In this document: piece by piece, positions 15,681 to 21,596 of the stretch
Position numbering within the stretch: position 1 is the stretch's first letter
How the letters are laid out: every line of letters starts with the position of its first letter
Assembly: GCF_025195095.1 (NCBI RefSeq)
Contig: NZ_JANAVZ010000018.1
Coordinates: 1-38,021, forward strand
Length of the DNA: 38,021 nt
Source of the DNA: Paracoccus maritimus
GTDB lineage: Bacteria > Pseudomonadota > Alphaproteobacteria > Rhodobacterales > Rhodobacteraceae
Reading direction: 5' to 3'
Program-made: the position numbers and the translations under genes
The notes under the pieces: model-generated
Database searches by the model: none
Told to the model about the DNA's origin: nothing
The model's input: only the letters and a program-made list of their open reading frames with translations

Positions 15681-17749
15681 AGCTGCTCGGCAATCTGAAC
15701 TGGGACGTCACACCGTTTTCAGACGCAATCAATGATCCAAGTACGAACACTTTCGTTGCGGCGGGTGCGGCGTCATTGGTCATTATCGGCGCGGTGTCGG
15801 TCCTGATCTTGCTGACATGGTTCCGACTGTGGCGCCCCTTGTGGCGCGACTGGCTGACCAGTGCGGACCACAAGCGCATTGGGGTGATGTATATCGTGCT
15901 GGCTTTGGTCATGCTGGCGCGCGGGGTGGCCGAGGGCGCTGTGATGCGCGGCCATCAGGCCATGGCGCTGAACGGTGGCCCGCTCAGCGCCGATCATTTC
16001 TCGGAACTTTTTTCCACCCATGGCACGATCATGATCCTGTTTGTTGCCATGCCGCTGGTGACGGGGCTGATCAACATCGTCGTGCCCTTGCAGATCGGCG
16101 CGCGGGACATGGCCTTTCCGGTCATGAACCAGGTCAGTCTGGGGCTGACGGCGGCTGGCGCCGCGCTGATCATGGTCTCGCTGGTGATCGGGCGGTTCGA
16201 GACCGGGGGCTGGACTGCCTATCCACCCTATACCGGCAAGGTCTTCAGTCCCGGTGAGGGGCCGGATTACTGGATCTGGTCGGTGGTCCCGGCGGGGCTT
16301 GGGTCGATGCTGTCCGGTATCAATTTCGCCGTCACGATCTATAAGTGTCGCGCGCCGGGGATGACCTATATGCGGATGCCGCTGTTCACATGGACGGCGC
16401 TTTGCACCGCGATCATGATGATCTACGCGATGCCGCCAGTAACTGTCAGCAGCCTGATGCTGGCGTTGGATCGCTATGCCGGCTTTCATTTCTTTTCGAA
16501 TGACCTTGGCGGCAACATGATGAACTATGCCAACATCTTCTGGATGTTCGGTCACCCCGAGGTCTATATCCTCGTCCTGCCCGCCTATGGGGTCTGGTCC
16601 GAGGTGGCCGCGACCTTCAGCGCCAAGCAGCTTTACGGCTATGTCTCGCTGGTGACCGCCACCATGTCCATCGCGGTGATTTCCTTCACGGTATGGCTTC
16701 ACCACTTCTTCACGATGGGGCAGTCGGCATCGGTCAACATCGCCTTTGGCATTGCCACGATGATCATTGCCGTGCCGACTGGCGTGAAGGTCTATGACTG
16801 GATGGCGACGCTGTGGCGTGGGCGCATCCGTATGACGGTGCCGGTGATTTACTTGACGGGGTTCTTCATCCTCTTCGTGATCGGCGGGCTGACCGGCGTG
16901 ATCCTGGCCAACCCGACCATCGATTATCAGGTGCACAACACCCTGTTCCTGGTCGCGCATTTCCATAACGTGCTGATCCCGGGCGTGCTGTTCGGGATGC
17001 TGGCCGGCATCCATTACTGGTTCCCCAAGGTCTTTGGATTCCGGCTGGACGAAACGTGGGGCGCGCGGGCCGCGGGGCTGTGGGTCGTGGGCTTCTGCCT
17101 GACCTTTCTGCCGCTTTACGTGCTGGGGCTGATGGGGATGCCCCGCCGCTCGCCCAGCTTCACCGATCCGGCCTATCTGCCGATGGAATATCTGGCGGCA
17201 TTCGGCGCGGTGGTGATCCTCGGCGCACTCGCCGCGACCTTCACAACCTATATTGTCAGTATCCGGCATCGCAAATGGCTGGCGGTGCCGCTTGGCGATC
17301 CCTGGGATGGACGCACGCTGGAATGGGCGACACCCGCGCCTGTGCCCGAGTGGAACTTTGCCGTGATACCAGAGGTATCTTCGCGCGATGCCTTTGCCCT
17401 CGAAAAGGAAGGGGGCACGCCCTATGCGCCGGTCAGCCGCTATGCCGACATCACCTTGCCGCGCAGGACGACGATGGGTTTGACGGTGTGCGTTGCCACC
17501 ACTGGCACCGGTTTTGCGCTGGTCTGGCATATCTGGTGGCTGGTCATCCTATGTTTCACGGGTTTATTGCTGACGATGATTGCCCGCGCCTTTGCGACGA
17601 ATACCGAACAGATCATCCCCGCTGCCGAAGTTGCCCGTCAGCACCGGCGCTGGCTGGATGCCATTGCGCAGAACACCGGCATCACCCGCGACGCCGAATG
17701 CACATCGGCAAATCGCGGGCTGGCAGCGCCAGACGAGGTCATCCGATGA
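15677..17749 (+). CDS. cyoB: Cytochrome bo3 quinol oxidase subunit I
   Basis: This 690-residue catalytic subunit reduces oxygen and pumps protons. Landmarks in order are DHKRIGVMYI, STHGTIMILFVAMP (heme ligand region), GARDMAF (D-channel Asp), FGHPEVYILVLPAYG (CuB His, channel Glu and cross-linked Tyr), HHFFTMG (CuB histidines), PTGVKVYDW (K-channel Lys) and VAHFHNVL (heme ligands). All residues needed for a proton-pumping A-type oxidase are present. At the high-affinity quinone site the Arg and His equivalent to E. coli R71 and H98 are kept, but the position of D75 reads Glu (RGVAE). The start ATG lies inside the cyoA end; the stop overlaps cyoC. Confidence 0.97.
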   Translation: MKLLGNLNWDVTPFSDAINDPSTNTFVAAGAASLVIIGAVSVLILLTWFRLWRPLWRDWLTSADHKRIGVMYIVLALVMLARGVAEGAVMRGHQAMALNGGPLSADHFSELFSTHGTIMILFVAMPLVTGLINIVVPLQIGARDMAFPVMNQVSLGLTAAGAALIMVSLVIGRFETGGWTAYPPYTGKVFSPGEGPDYWIWSVVPAGLGSMLSGINFAVTIYKCRAPGMTYMRMPLFTWTALCTAIMMIYAMPPVTVSSLMLALDRYAGFHFFSNDLGGNMMNYANIFWMFGHPEVYILVLPAYGVWSEVAATFSAKQLYGYVSLVTATMSIAVISFTVWLHHFFTMGQSASVNIAFGIATMIIAVPTGVKVYDWMATLWRGRIRMTVPVIYLTGFFILFVIGGLTGVILANPTIDYQVHNTLFLVAHFHNVLIPGVLFGMLAGIHYWFPKVFGFRLDETWGARAAGLWVVGFCLTFLPLYVLGLMGMPRRSPSFTDPAYLPMEYLAAFGAVVILGALAATFTTYIVSIRHRKWLAVPLGDPWDGRTLEWATPAPVPEWNFAVIPEVSSRDAFALEKEGGTPYAPVSRYADITLPRRTTMGLTVCVATTGTGFALVWHIWWLVILCFTGLLLTMIARAFATNTEQIIPAAEVARQHRRWLDAIAQNTGITRDAECTSANRGLAAPDEVIR

Positions 17750-18369
17750 GCCAGAACCTTCATCCGGGTTTGAACCTTGGCGCAAGTCACGGCGATGCTC
17801 ACCAGCAATCAGAGCTGAGCGTTTTCGGCTTCTGGGTCTTTCTGATGAGCGACCTGATCACCTTTGGCGTCCTGTTTGCAACTTATGCAGCCAGTAGCAC
17901 GCCGATTGCCATGGCAGGCGGGCCGGGGCCAGCTGCGCTGTTCGACCTGACAAGCACGGGCATGCAGACCGCGTTTTTGCTGGCCAGTTCGCTGACCTGT
18001 GGCATGGCAAGCCTCGCGCTGAAATACCGCGAGGGGCCGCGCCGCATCGCGCTGTGGCTGGCGGTGACGGCGCTGCTGGGCGCGGGGTTCCTGGCGCTGG
18101 AACTGCGCGATTTCGCCGATATGATCGCCAAGGGTGCCACGCCAATGCGCTCGGGCTGGTTGTCCAGCCTTTATGCGCTTGTCGGACTGCATGGACTGCA
18201 TATCACCGCCGGGCTGGTCTGGATCGTGGTCCTGCTGCTGCTGATCTGGCGGCGTGGGGTGACGGATCTGATCAAGACGCGCCTGCTGATCTTTGCGCTT
18301 TACTGGCACTTCCTCGATCTGGTCTGGATCGGGATCTTTTCGGTCGTGTTTCTCAGGGGGCTTGCATGA
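17746..18369 (+). CDS. cyoC: Cytochrome bo3 quinol oxidase subunit III
   Basis: The 207-residue membrane protein has about five helices, typical of the CyoC form of subunit III. Characteristic stretches are SELSVFGFWVFLMSDLITFGVLFATY, SLYALVGLHGLHITAGLVWI and LYWHFLDLVWIGIFSVVFL. The start is the ATG in the ATGA overlap with cyoB at 17746. A longer upstream open frame exists but is only the shadow of cyoB. The stop overlaps cyoD by four bases. It stabilises subunit I and the proton entry region. Confidence 0.95.
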   Translation: MSQNLHPGLNLGASHGDAHQQSELSVFGFWVFLMSDLITFGVLFATYAASSTPIAMAGGPGPAALFDLTSTGMQTAFLLASSLTCGMASLALKYREGPRRIALWLAVTALLGAGFLALELRDFADMIAKGATPMRSGWLSSLYALVGLHGLHITAGLVWIVVLLLLIWRRGVTDLIKTRLLIFALYWHFLDLVWIGIFSVVFLRGLA

Positions 18370-18665
18370 GCGAGGAACGCCGCGAACGGCGCAGCTATCT
18401 GATCGGCACGCTGCTGTCGATCCTTCTGACCGCGATTGCCTTCGCCACCATTCCGCTGGACCTGCCGCGTGGCGGTACCATGCTGCTGATCGGCATTTCG
18501 GCAGTGCTGCAGGTAATCGTGCAATTGCGATTCTTCCTGCATATCGACCTGTCCCGGCAGAAGCGCGAGGATCTTCAACTTATCCTCTTCTCGCTGCTTT
18601 TGCTGGGTATCATGGCCGGCGGCACGATCTGGATCCTGACCAACCTTTCGCAAAGAATGATGTAA
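18366..18665 (+). CDS. cyoD: Cytochrome bo3 quinol oxidase subunit IV
   Basis: The 99-residue protein has three hydrophobic helices and the family stretch VLQVIVQLRFFLHIDL. It assists assembly of the CuB centre in the bo3 oxidase. Start ATG at 18366 is in an ATGA overlap with cyoC. It is the last intact cyo gene: cyoE (heme O synthase), which follows in many operons, is missing here. The sequence immediately after the stop is foreign, a phage terminase fragment on the other strand. Confidence 0.95.
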   Translation: MSEERRERRSYLIGTLLSILLTAIAFATIPLDLPRGGTMLLIGISAVLQVIVQLRFFLHIDLSRQKREDLQLILFSLLLLGIMAGGTIWILTNLSQRMM

Positions 18666-18853
18666 TGTGGCCGGGCGAGAGCGCACCCATGGTCTCGCGC
18701 AGTTGCGGCGCGTGCGCTGCGATAGCGCCCGGGCTCGGTGGCGGCACGTGAACTGAGCAAGCGATGCTTGTCCGCCCATTCGGAGACCGTCGGAGCCGGA
18801 TCGGCAGGTATCCCGCGCAACCATGCCGAGCAGCCGTCACAGGTCTCCGACAC
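18666..18853 (-). pseudogene. Phage terminase large subunit (GpA type), N-terminal fragment
   Basis: From 18853 the minus strand reads AWLRGIPADPAPTVSEWADKH, then RLLSSRAATEPGRYRSAR. After an indel near 18720-18740 it continues in another frame as PQLRETMGALSPGH. This is the well-known N-terminus of lambda-GpA-like terminases (LTVSEWADRHR..SS.A..EPG.YRT.RTPY.REIMDALSP). The ATPase and nuclease domains are absent, since the fragment stops where cyoD begins. It is thus both truncated and frameshifted. A neighbouring frame at about 18837-18906 (MPAIAHDKFYTPDP) may be a scrap of another phage gene but is too short to name. Confidence 0.65.
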
Positions 18854-19089
18854 ATTTTCGGTCCATCGGGTCGGGTGTGTAGAACTTGTCGTGAGCGATC
18901 GCCGGCATGGTAGAGGTTCCTGTTTCTGCCCGCCGATCGTAAAGCGCAGACATGAAAGCCGAAATGCATCGGCAGTCCTTTATTGTGGATTTCTCGGAAT
19001 TTGAGGAAGGGCAGGGTGGATCACCTGGGGGCAAGCACCAGCACGCCGCCCGATCCCGCGAGTTCGGAAATGCCGACGGGCGGCGCATC

Positions 19090-19543
19090 GCGGGTCAGAA
19101 GTACGAGAGATGCAAAGGGTCCGGCCGACCCGCCGCAGCTTGCCGTCAAGGTCAACCTGCCTCAGGAAGAACCCGATATCCCGGCGCAGGAGATCGACCG
19201 GATGCCCGGTCACGAACTTCCGGGTGCCAAGCGCGCGATCGGCCAAGGCCATCGCTTCGAGGCACGCGGTCTCTACCGGCTCGCGCGCCGCAAGGGACAG
19301 GGCGACATCTTCCTCGCCGGCGCTGGGTGCCTCGACCCTGCACGCGGCATCTGTGACGAACAGGCGCGCGACGTGCGCGAGGCCCGCCACACGCGCGACA
19401 CGGTGCAGCTGCGTTTCGTTGGCAGCATTGCCGAAGCCGCGCACCGCCGCAGCGAGCGCTTCCAGGCCGCCCACGTGCATCGCGGCATAGCGCCAGACGC
19501 CGCCCTGGAAATACGGCTCGCGCAGGTAGTCGCCAGCCCGTGA
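19090..19543 (-). pseudogene. Acyl-CoA-dehydrogenase-like protein, C-terminal fragment
   Basis: On the minus strand the frame begins abruptly near 19543 with AGDYLREPYFQGGVWRYAAM. It continues through ALADRALGTRKFVTGHPVD and LLRRDIGFFLRQVDLDGKL. The latter resembles the C-terminal helical domain of acyl-CoA-dehydrogenase-family proteins (serial small helices, then HP...IRRDL.FYLRQ). Codons use G/C at third positions as coding DNA here does. The first two domains are missing, cut where the IstB fragment begins on the other strand, and the frame degenerates after about 19100. The specific family is recalled rather than searched. Confidence 0.5.
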
Positions 19544-19850
19544 TGAGCGCCGTTTGCTCCGCCTTCAGAAGCAGATGGCCGGATACAAGCCTCTCATCAT
19601 CGACGAACTCGGCGTCGTGCCCTTGTCGAAAACCGGCGCCAAGCTCCTGTTCGAGCTGATCTCGCAACGCTACGCGCGTGGATCGACCCTGATCACCAGC
19701 AATCCGCCTTTTGACGAATGGACCGAGACATTCGGCTCCGAACGCCTCACCAGCGCGCTTCTCGACAGGCTGACCCACCACGTCAGCATTCTCGAAATGA
19801 ATGGCCAGAGCCATCGTCTCGCCCATAGCCGCGCCCAAAAGGCCGGCTGA
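19542..19850 (+). pseudogene. istB: IS21-family helper protein IstB, C-terminal fragment
   Basis: The frame reads LIIDELGVVPLSKTGAKLLF, ELISQRYARGSTLITSN, PFDEWTETFGSERLTSALLD and RLTHHVSILEMNG. These are the Walker B, sensor and C-terminal motifs of the AAA+ transposition helper IstB. About 100 residues remain of roughly 250; the Walker A half and the istA gene are missing. Any start (a TTG at 19554) is fortuitous. The sequence after the stop (GGCCGGGTTTTACCACGCCG near 19958-19977, then TTGACA) looks like an IS21 right end. Confidence 0.85.
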
Positions 19851-19870
19851 ACCGTTTTAAAAATCCCAAC

Positions 19871-19927
19871 GGCACAAGCACGGAGCTCTGGTCGGGCTAC
19901 GCCCTCCTGACGTTGCGTGCTTGTGCC
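19871..19927. repeat. 12-bp inverted repeat 3' of istB fragment
   Basis: GGCACAAGCACG (19871-19882) is a perfect inverted copy of CGTGCTTGTGCC (19916-19927), with 33 bases between. It lies between the istB stop and the presumed IS21 end and is probably part of the element's 3' non-coding region. A terminator role is possible but no T run follows. Confidence 0.6.
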
Positions 19928-20082
19928 GCCAACTGGCAGACTTCTGCGCTGCCGCGCGGCCGGGTTTTACCACGCCGTTGACATTTTTCTAAACTCGAAT
20001 GCTGCAGGGCGCTGATCCTGTATCAAAGGCTCCGCTGTGCCATGACATTCGTGCCGAACCTAATCAGCCGAATTGAGCGCCT

Positions 20083-20595
20083 TCAGGTTCGTGAGAGGGG
20101 ATATCGTCGAGCCTCGAAGGCAAAACCGGCCCGGCGAAGGTGGTCGACCAGTTCGTCTGAAAGCACCGGAAAGAGCAGTTCCTTATCCAGGGCGACATCG
20201 TGCTCAAGGCGGGGCTCCGGCCGTACCGGATAGGCTGCATCGGGTGTCCAGTCGGCCTCGGTCGCCCGCAAAACGCCTATCGGGGCATGCACGTCTATGA
20301 TCAACACGACGAAATCCTTGTCGAGCTGCACGCCCTGACAGAACACTCTGGCACGACGCAGCGGCCAGTCCCGGTCCGAGAAGGCTCGGATCTCGGCGGC
20401 CATCTGCGATGTGACGATCATGAGATCGAGAGCGTTGAAGGCATCCCACCTTGTCAGCTGTTCGCGCGGAACATTTCCCCGGATCTGTACGGTCACGGGG
20501 AGGCGATGTCTTTCGGGATCGTGCGCTGACAATTCGTATACGGCTGAGCCTTCGAAGGTGGCGACCATCCCGGAAGGCGTCACGATTTTCTGCAC
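20083..20595 (-). CDS. Hypothetical protein, unrecognised family
   Basis: The frame encodes about 170 residues from a GTG at 20595 that has GGGAG six bases upstream (ATG at 20568 is the alternative). The frame continues further upstream, but that part is antisense to the IS3 fragment and is unlikely to be native. It is soluble and mixed alpha/beta in character, with acidic stretches and segments such as LPVTVQIRGNVPREQL, ALDLMIVTSQMAAEIRAF and ELLFPVLSDELVDHL. Codon use is G/C-ending as in its surroundings. It is boxed in by mobile-element fragments on both sides, so it may be cargo or a phage/plasmid gene. I do not recognise it. Confidence 0.5.
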   Translation of the reverse strand: MQKIVTPSGMVATFEGSAVYELSAHDPERHRLPVTVQIRGNVPREQLTRWDAFNALDLMIVTSQMAAEIRAFSDRDWPLRRARVFCQGVQLDKDFVVLIIDVHAPIGVLRATEADWTPDAAYPVRPEPRLEHDVALDKELLFPVLSDELVDHLRRAGFAFEARRYPLSRT

Positions 20596-20664
20596 GAACG
20601 GCTCCCTTGATCTGGATGGCGGTGCATACCGCTCCGTTCCTATCCGCCGCGAGCCCTTGATGCT

Positions 20665-20931
20665 ATGCAAAATGACTTGAATCTGGAATTCGAAACGACG
20701 ATCCCGACGCGTTTGGCGCGACCTGAGCGACCCAACCACGTCTGGTCCTATGACTGCGTCCAGGATCGGACGGCTGATGGGCGCGCCTGCCGCATGCTCA
20801 ACATCATCGACGAACACAGCCGAGAGGTTCTCATGATCCAGGTAAAGCGCAAGATCAACTTCGTTGACGTGGTCGATGCGCTAACCGATCTCTTCATCCT
20901 GCGCGGCCATGAGGTAAGGCAGGCCAAGTAG
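20665..20931 (+). pseudogene. IS3-family transposase OrfB, internal fragment
   Basis: The frame reads RPERPNHVWSYDCVQDRTAD, CRMLNIIDEHSREVLMI and VDALTDLFILRG. This is the start of the rve integrase core of IS3-family OrfB, including the first catalytic Asp in WSYD. The match ends at FILRG; the next seven residues to the stop are foreign. The HTH/OrfA part and the remaining DDE residues are missing. The other flank joins the GTA-like fragment on the minus strand. Confidence 0.8.
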
Positions 20932-20949
20932 GGTGGTAGTGTCGGACAT

Positions 20950-21227
20950 GGTTGATCCTGTGGGGTTAGGCGATACCGTCCCGGCGCGATCAGTTCCGCC
21001 GCGGCCGCCTGGATGATCTTCCAGACCCCGGGTCTGGACTCGACCGACAGCGCCTTGGCGCCACCGAGGAGCGCCAGATCGGTGACGCTCTCCAGCGACC
21101 CGCTGAAGAGGTCGAGCGTCAGGGCATTGCCGAGATCGAAGCGCGAGACCGGGCCCGGCCAGAGGTTGAAGGCCAGCACGCCCATGCGGGCGCGGGCGGG
21201 CACGGTGGTCAACAGCCCGCAAGCCAA
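20950..21227 (-). pseudogene. Gene-transfer-agent baseplate/host-specificity protein, internal fragment
   Basis: The minus strand reads PARARMGVLAFNLWPGPVSR, FDLGNALTLDLFSGSLESVT, LALLGGAKALSVESRPGVW and AELIAPGRYRLT. I recall this pattern from the very large multidomain baseplate protein at the 3' end of rhodobacteral gene-transfer-agent clusters. Only about 90 of well over 1000 residues remain, with no start and a foreign end. It is a strong taxonomic hint for Rhodobacterales, and shows that this zone collected pieces of chromosomal phage-like DNA. Confidence 0.6.
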
Positions 21228-21281
21228 CTCATGCGTCCGGGCAGTAACTTCTGGACCAGGACGTTCGGTAGCCCAGCTGCA

Positions 21282-21527
21282 TCAGCGCCGGGCCAATTGG
21301 GCAGGAAACTTGCAAAGCTTGCGGTCGTCCGTTGAAGTGGAATCGCTTGTCATCAACCGATCCAGTTGATCCAGCAGACCTGCGAGTTGCCTGACCTGGG
21401 CGTTCACCTGCCACTTCAAAGCGCAGACATCTTCATCGCTGCAGCTGATTTCTTCGGCATAGACGCGGCAGTGTGCAATGGCCATCCGCGATTCCGAAAG
21501 CTTCTCATTCAGCTTTTCCGGGTCCAT
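21282..21527 (-). CDS. Small hypothetical protein downstream of the repeat adhesin
   Basis: The 81-residue protein begins at an ATG with a strong AGGAGGG ribosome binding site seven bases upstream, so it is probably a real gene. It is helical and charged (LNEKLSESRMAIAHCRVYAE, WQVNAQVRQLAGLLDQLDRL), with three cysteines and no membrane segment; a short coiled coil is likely. It lies 69 bases after the adhesin stop on the same strand. A perfect 11-bp hairpin stands in the gap, so it may be expressed at a reduced level from the same transcript. I do not recognise a family. The last dozen residues lie close to the remnant zone and may not be native. Confidence 0.6.
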   Translation of the reverse strand: MDPEKLNEKLSESRMAIAHCRVYAEEISCSDEDVCALKWQVNAQVRQLAGLLDQLDRLMTSDSTSTDDRKLCKFPAQLARR

Positions 21528-21555
21528 TTCTTCCCTCCTTGCAAGTTGCAGGGGA

Positions 21556-21591
21556 ATGCCGCGGCGGATTTGGCAGGATGCGCCGCGGCAT
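21556..21591 (-). terminator. Hairpin between the adhesin and the 81-codon gene
   Basis: ATGCCGCGGCG (21556-21566) and CGCCGCGGCAT (21581-21591) form a perfect 11-bp GC-rich stem with a 14-base loop. It starts six bases after the adhesin stop. On the minus strand no long T run follows, so it is more likely an attenuator or an RNA-stability element than a complete terminator. Confidence 0.5.
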
Positions 21592-21596
21592 CTTTC

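Noticed and set aside
15773..17530. 585-residue His/Asp-rich minus-strand frame
   Set aside because: Antisense shadow of cyoB, which has all heme-copper oxidase motifs.
18738..19004. Plus-strand 88-residue frame after cyoD
   Set aside because: Shadow of the terminase fragment; not a cyoE remnant, since no heme-O-synthase motif is seen.
19152..19838. 228-residue minus-strand frame
   Set aside because: Its first third is antisense to istB and the rest is out of frame with the acyl-CoA-dehydrogenase-like fragment.
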